A stretch of DNA of 64,000 nt from JAFNAG01 sp963739235 (GTDB taxonomy: Bacteria > Acidobacteriota > UBA6911), in assembly GCA_963739235.1 (NCBI GenBank), contig CAVTZY010000028.1, forward strand, positions 1-64,000, read 5' to 3'. The notes below the pieces were generated by a model. The model searched no databases. It was given only the letters and a program-made list of their open reading frames with translations, and was not told the origin of the DNA. Made by a program: the position numbers and the translations under genes. Positions 9,308-18,301 of this stretch are shown piece by piece (the stretch's first letter is position 1; each line of letters begins with the position of its first letter).

Positions 9308-10738
9308 ATGTTTGGTACGCTGCTCAAAAAGGAAATTCTCGAATACCTGGTGTCCATCCGTTTCGTCGTATTGACGGCGCTGTGTGTTTTATTGATACCG
9401 CTCAGTCTGTACGTGAACTTCGAGACCTACCGGCACTGGACCGCGGACTACAACGAGCAGCTGAAAATCGAATCGGCCCTGGGCCGCGGCGGCGGCCGGC
9501 CCGGCTACCAGGGCGTGCGTCCTCCTTCGCTTCTCTCCGTTTTTGCCAACGGTATCGAGACCAGCCTGCCCAAGGATTTTTCGCTCGACAGCAACCAGGT
9601 CGTGTTCGGCACGCCGCGGAGCTATGGGGATCCGATCTATGAGATCTTCGGGCGCATCGATTTCCTGTTTGTGGTGCAGGCGGTGCTGAGCCTGGTCGCA
9701 CTCCTGTTCGCGTTCGACTCGGTATCAGGCGAAAAGGAGTCGGGAACTCTCAAGCTGGCTCTGGCAAATCCGTTGCCTCGCTACCGGATATTAATGGGAA
9801 AATTTGCGGGCGGCATGATTGTCCTTGGCACCCCTCTGGTGCTTTCCTATACGATCGGTCTCAGCATCCTCGCGTTTACAGGGTACTCGTTGTTTCAGGC
9901 CGGGGTCATCGGCGATGCCTTTCTCATCTTTGGGCTGTCGCTGATCTACGTGTCTATTTTTTTTCTTCTGGGCCTGCTGGTTTCGACTCTCGCCCATCAG
10001 TCAAAAACAGCGATGATCCTGCTCATGTTCGTGTGGGTAGTGCTTGTCCTCGGCATGCCGCGGCTGAGCATCATAGCGGCCAAGCTGGCCCGGCCTGTCG
10101 ATGATGAATCCGTCGTCGTGCTGCGCAAGCGCCTCCTCACCGACAACATTCAGAAGGAAAAGGGGAACGCCCTCAAGTCGCTCTACATGGAGAAGGCACG
10201 GCAGAAGGGCTTGAGCAAAGGACAGCTCATGTTTGACTCCGGTGATCCCGCCTTTGTCCAGAGGAGAACCGAAATCGCGGCGCCTTTCGAAGCCCGGCTA
10301 CGCAGCGAACTTGCTAAAGTCGACGAGGATTACCAGCGCAGGAAACAGCGCCAGCTTGATCTGGCGCACAACATCTCGCGGATTTCGCCGGCGTCAATTC
10401 TGAGCTATCTCATGACCGACATGGCCGATACCGGGGAGTTCGTGAAGGTGAGGTTTCTCGACGCAGTCCGTTTGCACTATGCGGACATGGACCGGCTGGT
10501 GTTCAGCAAAAGCTATCGCGACACTATCAGCGATGGGGACAACGGCTGGAGCTTCGGCGGCAATCTTCCCGTGACCAATACCCCGAACTCCAAGGATCCT
10601 CCCCGGTTCAATGTGAGTTTTCCGCGGAGGGCTGAGACTCTTGCCAAGAGTCTCCCCGACATCGGGCTTCTGCTTGCCTACGCCGTATTGCTCTTCGCCG
10701 GGGCGACGGTGGCATTTCTCAAATACGATGTGAGGTAG
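9308..10738 (+). CDS. ABC-2 type permease, paralogue 1 of 5
   Basis: The start is taken at the ATG at 9308 (MFGTLLKKEILEYLVSIRF); the open frame extends upstream only by overlapping the ATPase gene. At 476 residues it has one N-terminal helix, an external loop of roughly 120 residues, a membrane block beginning FVVQAVLSLVALLFAFDSVS, the cytoplasmic motif SGEKESGTLKLALANPLPR, further helices, a long second external domain rich in charged helices (DEDYQRRKQRQLDL) and a last helix ending KYDVR. This is the DUF3526-associated ABC-2 permease layout. It is four bases from the next gene. Confidence 0.88.
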   Translation: MFGTLLKKEILEYLVSIRFVVLTALCVLLIPLSLYVNFETYRHWTADYNEQLKIESALGRGGGRPGYQGVRPPSLLSVFANGIETSLPKDFSLDSNQVVFGTPRSYGDPIYEIFGRIDFLFVVQAVLSLVALLFAFDSVSGEKESGTLKLALANPLPRYRILMGKFAGGMIVLGTPLVLSYTIGLSILAFTGYSLFQAGVIGDAFLIFGLSLIYVSIFFLLGLLVSTLAHQSKTAMILLMFVWVVLVLGMPRLSIIAAKLARPVDDESVVVLRKRLLTDNIQKEKGNALKSLYMEKARQKGLSKGQLMFDSGDPAFVQRRTEIAAPFEARLRSELAKVDEDYQRRKQRQLDLAHNISRISPASILSYLMTDMADTGEFVKVRFLDAVRLHYADMDRLVFSKSYRDTISDGDNGWSFGGNLPVTNTPNSKDPPRFNVSFPRRAETLAKSLPDIGLLLAYAVLLFAGATVAFLKYDVR

Positions 10739-10742
10739 AAAC

Positions 10743-12281
10743 ATGGCTGTTTCTGTTGCACGACCCACCCATCGATCTGAAACGAGGTCAACCTCTCCGG
10801 GAAATGTCGTCTGGACGATTGCGTTACGCGAGCTGGCAGAACAGGTCAGGAGCCTCCGCTTCCTTTTAATTGTGGGCCTAGTACTCGTGCTGACACCGCT
10901 GTCGGTATATGTGGGGACCCGCGATTACAAAGGTCGTCTAGAAAACGCCAATCAACTGGCTGCAGAGCAGGCGCTCATCGCCGGACAATCTAGAGAGGAA
11001 AACAGGGGAATGGACATTGCCTGGACCATTCCCTGGACAACGGGCGGCGAACTAGCCGCATTGCGGTCCGTCCGACCTCCTGAGGTTCTGAGCGTTCTCG
11101 TCCATGGACTGGATGGGGCGATGCCGGAGTACTGGGACTATTCGCCCACCGGCCTGATTGCCGGTCCGTCTGCCTGGCAGCCGCAAAGGCTGGCCGACAT
11201 GCTGGGCCAACTGGATTTCGAGTTTCTGATTCGCGTGGCCCTGGGACTGCTTGCTATCCTGCTGGCTTTTGATGCCGTGGCCGGCGAGAAAGAACTCGGT
11301 ACCTTGCGTGCCCTTCTCAGCCAACCGGTTTCACGGGCTGCCCTGTTGACGGGCAAGCTTGTCGGCAGCGTATTCACGCTGCTGGTTCCCCTCGGCAGTG
11401 CCTTCCTAATTGCCCTGCTGAGTGCACAAATGCTAGGGATCGATCTTCTGCAACCGGGGAACCCTGCGAAGATCGGGCTTTTGGCCCTCACCTCTGCAGC
11501 ATATCTGCTTTGCTTCCTCGCCCTCGGCCTGCTGGTTTCGTCCACCGCTCGCACTCAGAAGACTTCGCTGGTCGTGCTCCTCGTCCTCTGGGTACTGGCG
11601 GTTCTCGCCGTGCCGCCTATGGCCTCGCTGATTGGAAAAACCGTCTACCCCACCATCCCGTCTCACGTTCTCCAAGATCGCAAGCATGCGTTGGATGACG
11701 ACGTCCGGCGGCAGGCGGAGCAGGCCATGGGCGTTGTATATCGGGAGATCACAGGCGCGCCCGAGGGTTGGGCGGACTCCACGAAGTATGAGGCCAACAA
11801 AGAAGTGATCGACCGGCGGATTGCTCCTATAAGGATCGGCTATCTGAACAAACGCAGGCAGTTGATGGGGGAAATCGATCGCGACGCCGAGCGGCGCTCG
11901 GGACTTCAGAACGATCTCACACGCGTGATCATGGCTGTCAGCCCCGCCGCCGCCTTTGCAGGTGCAGCAGCTGATCTGGCGGGCACGGGAGATGCGCAGC
12001 GATCCGCTTGGCTGGACGCCGCCAATCGCCAGCAAATCAGTCTGAACAGCATCCTGTTTGATGATCCGCCGTCGGTCATGATCAACAACAAAGGCGCCCA
12101 ATTCAGGGCTTCGCTCCATAAGGCGCCCACTGCGGCCGAATTGCCACGATTTGTGCCGCCCAACAGAAACGTTGCCGCCAATGCCGAGCGGGCCTTGTTC
12201 TCGCTCGGGTTGCTTTTCTCAGTAACAGCAATATTCATCGCAGCCGGATTTATTGCCTTCTCCCGCTACGATGTCAGGTAG
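10743..12281 (+). CDS. ABC-2 type permease, paralogue 2 of 5
   Basis: A 512-residue permease with the same plan as its neighbour: an N-terminal extension of about 25 polar residues, then a helix (FLLIVGLVLVLTPLSVYV), an external loop, FDAVAGEKELGTLRALLSQP, a block of helices, and a helical external domain. That domain contains MAVSPAAAFAGAAADLAGTG, matching the ISPASILSYLMTDMADTG position of paralogue 1. A final helix ends SRYDVR. It lies four bases after paralogue 1 and five before paralogue 3, so co-transcription is near certain. The divergence between paralogues suggests a hetero-oligomeric channel rather than recent duplication. Confidence 0.87.
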   Translation: MAVSVARPTHRSETRSTSPGNVVWTIALRELAEQVRSLRFLLIVGLVLVLTPLSVYVGTRDYKGRLENANQLAAEQALIAGQSREENRGMDIAWTIPWTTGGELAALRSVRPPEVLSVLVHGLDGAMPEYWDYSPTGLIAGPSAWQPQRLADMLGQLDFEFLIRVALGLLAILLAFDAVAGEKELGTLRALLSQPVSRAALLTGKLVGSVFTLLVPLGSAFLIALLSAQMLGIDLLQPGNPAKIGLLALTSAAYLLCFLALGLLVSSTARTQKTSLVVLLVLWVLAVLAVPPMASLIGKTVYPTIPSHVLQDRKHALDDDVRRQAEQAMGVVYREITGAPEGWADSTKYEANKEVIDRRIAPIRIGYLNKRRQLMGEIDRDAERRSGLQNDLTRVIMAVSPAAAFAGAAADLAGTGDAQRSAWLDAANRQQISLNSILFDDPPSVMINNKGAQFRASLHKAPTAAELPRFVPPNRNVAANAERALFSLGLLFSVTAIFIAAGFIAFSRYDVR

Positions 12282-12286
12282 TTGCC

Positions 12287-13699
12287 ATGATTTGGACGAT
12301 CGCCTTAAAAGAAATCCGGGAAAATCTGCTCAGCCTGCGTTTCATGCTGCTCCTGCTCCTGGCCATGGTCTTTATCCCGTCTTCGCTCTACACGAACTAT
12401 CGCGCCTATTTGTCCCGTCTGAGCGACGAACAGCAGATTGTAAGAAACAACAACGACTACCTGCGCAAGCTGCGCGCAACACAGATCTTTACGACGTCGA
12501 ACTTCACGATCGATGTCTATTGGCCCCCCGTGCCCACATCCATTTATGGGGCGGGCTTCGAATCGACGCACCCGCGCCACCTGCTGGTCGGCAAGAACAG
12601 TGTGGAATCCGGGGCGCCGCTGGATATCCAGTCCTCGTCCGGACTGTTCGGCAGCATCGATTATCTGTTCGTGGTCCAGTTCATATTCAGCCTCTTTGCC
12701 ATCCTGCTCTCGTTTGATGCGATTACGCGCGAAAAAGAACAGGGCACACTTCGCACCATCCTTTCCAATCCGGTTGGCAGGGCGAAGCTCGCAACGGGTA
12801 AGCTCCTGGGAGGTTACATCACACTAGCGCTCCCGCTGATCACTTCTTTCCTGCTTGGGATTCTTATCCTGTCGGTTGCGGGGTTGAACGTTTTCGACGG
12901 AGACTTCCTGGCGCGCACCGGATGGATTCTGGCATCGTCACTTCTTTTTATCGCGGTGTTTTTTCTCCTGGGCCTGCTGGTCTCGTCCCTCGTGACATCA
13001 ACTTACTCCGCCCTCGTTCTCTCGCTGGCCTTCTGGCTGACGTCGGTCATGGTGCTCCCGCGGGCCGCCTCGCTGGCGGCGCAGCTCTGGAGGCCCGTCA
13101 AATCCCGACAGGTTGCCTGGCTGGAAAAGGTGACAACCCAGAACAGCCTCGAGTTGGAAAAAGGGCGAGCCCTGCAGGCGGCGGAGGCCAAGTCATCGGT
13201 CGTGGACAAGGACGGGAAAAGGATTGCAGGGCCGGACTGGCAAAAGGAACGCGATGAGATCGCGGCTCCTTATGAAGAGCGCATGGCCCAAACTCTCAGC
13301 CGGATCGAGGAAGATTATCGCCGCCGCAAGGAGAACCAGCAGCGCCTGGGGCTCACCGTGGCGAGATTGTCGCCGGCGGGCGCTTTCACAAACTTCATCA
13401 CCGAGATGGCCGGCACCGGCACCCGGGCTGAAAACCTCTTTGTAGCCGAAGCCGACCGGTATCGTGAGACGCTGCAAAGGGAGATTTTCAGCAAGATCGT
13501 GCGCGATGTGTATCCCAACGGGGGAGTGTCGATGGGAATGCGCGGCCCGATCAACATCGCCCAACTCCCCGAATTCCGGCTGCCCAAAGAGAGCGCAGGC
13601 GGCAGCCTGCAAGGAAGCGACCTCGCGATCCTGTTGGCGTGGTTTCTGGTTGCCGCGAGCCTGACCTATGGCGCCCTGGCTCGCTACGACGTACGCTGA
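12287..13699 (+). CDS. ABC-2 type permease, paralogue 3 of 5
   Basis: A 470-residue member starting MIWTIALKEIRENLLSLRFM. Motifs in order: an N-terminal helix, an external loop with GSIDYLFVVQFIFSLFAILL, FDAITREKEQGTLRTILSNP, helices with VFFLLGLLVSSLVTS, the charged helix RIEEDYRRRKENQQ, the LSPAGAFTNFITEMAGTGT segment, and the last helix ending ARYDVR. It is close in plan to paralogue 1. The 91 bases to paralogue 4 are the largest gap inside the operon and contain a short repeat. Confidence 0.87.
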   Translation: MIWTIALKEIRENLLSLRFMLLLLLAMVFIPSSLYTNYRAYLSRLSDEQQIVRNNNDYLRKLRATQIFTTSNFTIDVYWPPVPTSIYGAGFESTHPRHLLVGKNSVESGAPLDIQSSSGLFGSIDYLFVVQFIFSLFAILLSFDAITREKEQGTLRTILSNPVGRAKLATGKLLGGYITLALPLITSFLLGILILSVAGLNVFDGDFLARTGWILASSLLFIAVFFLLGLLVSSLVTSTYSALVLSLAFWLTSVMVLPRAASLAAQLWRPVKSRQVAWLEKVTTQNSLELEKGRALQAAEAKSSVVDKDGKRIAGPDWQKERDEIAAPYEERMAQTLSRIEEDYRRRKENQQRLGLTVARLSPAGAFTNFITEMAGTGTRAENLFVAEADRYRETLQREIFSKIVRDVYPNGGVSMGMRGPINIAQLPEFRLPKESAGGSLQGSDLAILLAWFLVAASLTYGALARYDVR

Positions 13700-13750
13700 T
13701 CGCGATTCCCCGACCAAGCGGTTCACCCCGATCGCTCGGTGACGCCTTTG

Positions 13751-13790
13751 GTCTGATGTTTGAAGTCTGATGTCTGAGGCCGGAGGCCGG
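13751..13790 (+). repeat. Short imperfect tandem repeat before permease 4
   Basis: Two copies of GTCTGATGTxTGA lie at 13751-13774, followed by GGCCGGA repeated at 13778-13790. The second unit supplies the GGAGG used as ribosome site for the next ATG at 13791. Repeats of the GTCTGATGT kind often occur as dispersed intergenic repeats; only this one was seen in the window. Confidence 0.5.
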
Positions 13791-15346
13791 ATGATTTGGA
13801 CGATTGCACGAAAGCAGTTGCTCACGAGTGTTCTTACCTACAAGTTCCTCGTCGGCTTTGTCCTTTGCCAGGTGCTTTTCTCGCTGAGCGCCGTGATCCT
13901 GACCCGCGATTATGAAGAGCGGCTGACGGGATTTAATTCCGCGGTAAGTCGGCACACGGCGCAGGTCCAGCAGGCAAAAGTTTACTCGGAAGTAGCTGTC
14001 ACGATCGACCGGCGGCCCTCGCCACTCAGTCCCCTTTGCGAAGGCTACGACAAGCGATTTGCCGGATCGGTGGACGTGTCCTACACCGCCATTCCGACCA
14101 TCAGCGTGGGGCAGACCGAAAAGAATCCGCTCATGGCGGCGCTGAACTCCATCAACGTGATCGCCATCGTTCAGGTCGTGCTCGGGCTGCTGGTTTTGCT
14201 GTTTGCCTACGACGTGGTTTCGGGAGAGCGGGAACAGGGAACCCTCGCCCAGGCGCTTGCCAATTCTGTGCCCAGGCACGCAATCCTGTCCGGACAGTAT
14301 CTAGGCGGCATGCTGACAATTTTGCCCGTGTTTCTAATCGGAATGGCGCTGGCGCTCCTGATCATCAGCTTCTCGCGCTCGATCTCGCTGACGTTGGTGG
14401 ATTGGGCTTTGCTGAGTTCGATTGTTCTCCTGTCGATGCTGTACTTGTCTGCACTTTTTCTGGCCGGTATGCTCATCTCGGCGCTGACCAGGAATCCTCC
14501 ACTTCCCTGGTCTTCGTCCTCTTCCTCTGGGTTTTCTTTGTCGTGCTTTTGCCGCATGCCTCCGCACACCTGGCTTACAACCTCCGGCCGATCGAGGCCA
14601 AATCGGTAGTGGATGAGCGTGTCCGCAATCTGCATACGGAGCTGTGGAGTCGCATGCAGGCCTATGCCGACAAGCACCCTAAACCACTCCACCGCTGGGA
14701 ATTCATCAAGGGCAGATCGGTGTGGACGGGCGACATTCCCTACCCGGTCAGTATTTATTTCGCCCCCAGAGAGGTCATGCTTTGGGAGTTCGAGGGATTG
14801 AAATTCTGCCTCCGGCTCGACATGGAGTACGCGGAAAGGATCCACAACCTCTATCGCGATCATGAACAGGCCGTAGCTTCACAAGCTTCACTCGCGCGCG
14901 TCATCGCCCACCTTTCCCCCGCCTGGGACTATTACCAGGCGGTCTCCTCGCTTGCCGGAACGGATGCGGGCAGCTTTCTGAGATTTCTGGATCAGGCCAG
15001 GCGTTATCGCAGGGACCTGATCCAGTATGTGCAGAATAAGGGTGGGCTGTTTTCCGCAGCCTACTTCACACGCGCCAACGTCGCCAAGCTACCGATCACG
15101 CAGGACCTGGAGGCGGTGAAAACGGCCCATGGGCAGCATGCAGTCGACGAGATGATCGGGCCCGGCTGGCCCGGTGTCCGCCCCCTGGACTTGCGGGATA
15201 TTCCCAACTGGGACTTTGCGCCTGCCTCTCTTGGTGTCCGGATCGCCCCGGCTCTTCCCGAAGCCGGCATTCTGCTTTTTCTCAACCTGGTGCTATTTCT
15301 CGCTGTCCATGTCGTCCTGTTGAGAACCGACGTGAGGGCGGGCTAG
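13791..15346 (+). pseudogene. ABC-2 type permease, paralogue 4 of 5, one frameshift
   Basis: The start is ATG at 13791 (MIWTIARKQLLTSVLTYKFL), five bases after GGAGG and aligning with the start of paralogue 3. The first frame carries the N-terminal helix, external loop, AYDVVSGEREQGTLAQALAN and further helices as far as LISALTRN. At about 14492-14498 the frame slips by a missing base. The second frame then continues as STSLVFVLFLWVFFVVLLPH, a C-terminal external domain with LSPAWDYYQAVSSLAGT, and a last helix ending RTDVRAG. Both parts are well conserved, so a sequencing error or a very recent mutation is likely. If the mutation is real, the product would end after about 270 residues. Confidence 0.82.
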
Positions 15347-15358
15347 GAGTATGACGTC

Positions 15359-16762
15359 ATGCTGTGGGAGATCATCAAGAAGGAAGTGCGGGATCAACTG
15401 TTGAGCCTCAGGCTGATGCTGGCCTTTCTGCTGGTGCTGGTCCTGATGGCCGCAAGCGCTTTCCTGTTTCGGGCAGAATACAAGCGCCAGCTGGCGGACT
15501 ATAGTCGTGACGTGAGCCGAAATTTGGCGGCGCTGGCGCAAAACGCCTCGTCGAGCGCTCCCTTATTTTCGGCATTCAGCTACAGCGATCAGTTTATCTA
15601 CCGGCGCCCCAATCCCCTGGGCTTTCTCGCCGAGGCTCACGACAAAGATCTGCCGAATGCCTTCCGGGTCAACGCATTTCGCCTCAAGGCGCCCGAGTTC
15701 ACCCTGCGCGGGAATCCGCTGCTCTGGAGATTCGACAGCCTGGACTGGGCTTTCATCGTTTCGGTGATCCTCAGCTTCACCGCCATTGTGCTCGTGTACG
15801 ACTGCGTCAACGGCGAGAAGCAACGCGGGACGTTGCGCCTGATGATGTCGCAGCCCGTCTCGCGGGCCACGGTTCTGCTCGGGAAATACCTGAGTGTCAT
15901 GATCGTTTTGATCATTCCCTTCGCCACGGGAGTGCTGCTGTGCCTGTTGATCGTCGGGCTGGGAGGGGCCTTGCAATTGACTGCGGGCCTTCTGTGGCGG
16001 ATCGCAGTGAGCTGCGCGCTGAGCGTAGCTTACATCTCCGTCTTCGCCCTCATCGGGCTTTTTCTTTCGGCGCGTAGTCGAGCGCCGGTGGTAAGCCTCG
16101 TCAGCGGACTGCTGATTTGGGTTTTTTTGGTAATTGTCGTCCCGGCCGCTGGCAACCTCGCGGCAAGGGGACTCATCAGATTATCGACTGAGGACTCCGT
16201 TGCCGAGGATGCAGATCGAGCTTGGGATGAAACCGTCGACAGCTACAATCGCCAACACCCGCACCCGGACAACTGGATCATGAGCAGGCAATGGTCTCCG
16301 GGAGAGCCCCTGCGGCGCGCGTTTGCAGCCGACCAGGCGTGGAGTCGGATCTACCAGGCATATCAGGACAACAAAATGTCCCAGATCGAATTCGGGCGGA
16401 AGATTGCCGCTTTTTCCCCGGCGGCACTCCTGGCGCAGACTCTGGAGGGAACCGCCGCATCGGGAATCTCCCACTATGAGAACTTTGTGAGATCGGCGCG
16501 TCGCTATCAACAACAGCTGGGGACCTGTCTTGACAGGAAATATCCCCTGGATAAGGTAAATCCGGTGGATCGGGACAAGACGGATCCCGTGATCGAACAC
16601 ATGAAGCTCGACTTTGATTCCATCCCGAAATTCGAGGACCAGACCGCGCCGCCATCTGAGATGGCGCGCCCCGTGCTGCGGTGTGCGTCGATTTTTGCCT
16701 GTATCACCATTGTGCTGTTTGCGGCGACGTTTGTTTCTTTCGTGCGTTATGACGTCAGGTGA
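15359..16762 (+). CDS. ABC-2 type permease, paralogue 5 of 5
   Basis: A 467-residue protein beginning MLWEIIKKEVRDQLLSLRLM. It has YDCVNGEKQRGTLRLMMSQP at the conserved cytoplasmic position, helices around SVAYISVFALIGLFLSA, the FSPAALLAQTLEGTAASGI segment, and a final helix ending FVRYDVR. It lies 12 bases after paralogue 4 and is the last gene of the operon. The convergent response regulator ends 91 bases beyond. Confidence 0.87.
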   Translation: MLWEIIKKEVRDQLLSLRLMLAFLLVLVLMAASAFLFRAEYKRQLADYSRDVSRNLAALAQNASSSAPLFSAFSYSDQFIYRRPNPLGFLAEAHDKDLPNAFRVNAFRLKAPEFTLRGNPLLWRFDSLDWAFIVSVILSFTAIVLVYDCVNGEKQRGTLRLMMSQPVSRATVLLGKYLSVMIVLIIPFATGVLLCLLIVGLGGALQLTAGLLWRIAVSCALSVAYISVFALIGLFLSARSRAPVVSLVSGLLIWVFLVIVVPAAGNLAARGLIRLSTEDSVAEDADRAWDETVDSYNRQHPHPDNWIMSRQWSPGEPLRRAFAADQAWSRIYQAYQDNKMSQIEFGRKIAAFSPAALLAQTLEGTAASGISHYENFVRSARRYQQQLGTCLDRKYPLDKVNPVDRDKTDPVIEHMKLDFDSIPKFEDQTAPPSEMARPVLRCASIFACITIVLFAATFVSFVRYDVR

Positions 16763-16853
16763 TAATCAGGACTATCCAGCATGCGGCAGTATTTATGTCG
16801 TTCTGTAAATAGGAAGGGAAACTCTGTTTCTTGGTCTGAGGTGTGACCTGAGG

Positions 16854-18245
16854 TCATTCTTCTTCGGCGCTGCCGAGGTTGTACTCGCGCATTTTATTGA
16901 ACAGGGTCTTGCGGCTGATTCCCAGGCTCTCGGCTGTGGCGGTCCGGTTGCCCCGGTGCCGGGCGAGGCGTGAGGTGATCAGCATCTTCTCCAGGCGTCC
17001 TATTGCTTCCCTGACGGCATCCGCGAGCTGCATCGAGTCGTATTCCACGCCTCCCCCAGGCTCTTTGCCCGACAGTTCCCCGCGGATGCGGGGCGGCAGG
17101 TCTGATGCCGCCAGTGCGTCGCCGTCGCAAAGGATCATGGCACGGCACAAGGTGTTTTCGAGTTCACGAACATTCCCGGGCCAGTCATAGCGCAACATAA
17201 GTTGTCTTGCCGAGGGACTGACCGTCTTGACATTCAGCTTCAGCTCGCGCCGGAAGCGGTCGAGGAGGTGATCGATCAGGAGGGGCAGGTCCGGGCGCCG
17301 TTCGCGGAGCGGAGGGAGCTTGATGTTGACGACATTGATGCGCCAGTAGAGATCTTCGCGAAATTCCCCCTTGGGCACGGCGCGCTCCAGGTCCTTGTTG
17401 GTTGCGGCAATCACCCTCACGTCGACTGGAATCGGGCTGCGGCCGCCTAGACGGGTCACCTCATGCTCCTGCAAGGCGCGCAGCAGCTTCGCCTGCGCCT
17501 CGAGCGACAGATCGCCCACTTCGTCAAGGAAAAGGGAGCCGCCCTCAGCCAGTTCGAATCTTCCCGCCCTGCTCTCGCGCGCGTCCGTGAAGGCGCCCTT
17601 CTCGTGACCGAAGAACTCGGCCTCGATCAAATCTTGTGGAATAGCGCTGCAGTTTACGGCCACGAATGGTCCGGCGCATCTCTTGCTGCGGCGGTGAATG
17701 GCGCGGGCGACGAGTTCCTTGCCGGTGCCCGATTCGCCGGAGATGAGCACCGTAGCGTCAACACCGGCGACCTTTGCCATGATGCGGAAGACTTCGCACA
17801 TCGGAGGGCAGATGCCGATGATCTCGCTGAATCCGTAGCGGGCTTCCAGTTCCATGCGCAGATCTTCGAGTTCTGCATTCATACGGCGCATGCGCAAGGC
17901 CCGCTCGATGATCAGGAGCAGCTCGTCGTTGTCAAACGGCTTGGCGAGGTAGTCAAAAGCGCCGAGATGCATCGCCTCGACTGCCGAGCGGATTGTGCCG
18001 TACGCGGTCATCATGATGCAGTCCGTTTGAGGCACGCGCCCCAGCAGCTGCTGCAAAACTTCCATCCCTCCCATGCCTGGGAGGCTGAGGTCAAGCAGAA
18101 CGATATCCGGCCGAAACTCCGGCTGCATTGCCAGCGCGATTTCCCCCGATTCCGCCTCGCGCACCTCGTGTCCGTGTTCCGCGAGCAACACCGACAGGAT
18201 GCGGCGGATATGCTTTTCATCATCCACTATCAGAACTCGAGTCAT
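16854..18245 (-). CDS. NtrC-family sigma-54-dependent response regulator
   Basis: A 463-residue protein in three parts. The receiver domain (1-120) has acidic pocket D8 D9, phospho-acceptor D52 in VLLDLSLPG and K104-type switch residues. The AAA+ domain has Walker A GESGTGKE near 170 and the sigma-54-contacting GAFTDA loop, which proves the RpoN partner. A Fis-type helix-turn-helix ends the protein (NRTATAESLGISRKTLFNKM). The kinase gene lies 56 bases upstream on the same strand, forming one operon. The gene converges on the five-permease ABC operon, whose head carries a sigma-54 promoter match, so that operon is a plausible target. Confidence 0.95.
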   Translation of the reverse strand: MTRVLIVDDEKHIRRILSVLLAEHGHEVREAESGEIALAMQPEFRPDIVLLDLSLPGMGGMEVLQQLLGRVPQTDCIMMTAYGTIRSAVEAMHLGAFDYLAKPFDNDELLLIIERALRMRRMNAELEDLRMELEARYGFSEIIGICPPMCEVFRIMAKVAGVDATVLISGESGTGKELVARAIHRRSKRCAGPFVAVNCSAIPQDLIEAEFFGHEKGAFTDARESRAGRFELAEGGSLFLDEVGDLSLEAQAKLLRALQEHEVTRLGGRSPIPVDVRVIAATNKDLERAVPKGEFREDLYWRINVVNIKLPPLRERRPDLPLLIDHLLDRFRRELKLNVKTVSPSARQLMLRYDWPGNVRELENTLCRAMILCDGDALAASDLPPRIRGELSGKEPGGGVEYDSMQLADAVREAIGRLEKMLITSRLARHRGNRTATAESLGISRKTLFNKMREYNLGSAEEE

Positions 18246-18301
18246 TTCAGGCTCCTGAACTTCCAGGCAACGCGGCTAGATTCAGACATCGGAGATGAAG
18301 G

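Noticed and set aside
16840..16860. TGACC..GGTCA palindrome at the end of the ABC operon
   Set aside because: A five-base arm without a T-run overlaps the stop of the response regulator. Too short to call as a terminator or operator.
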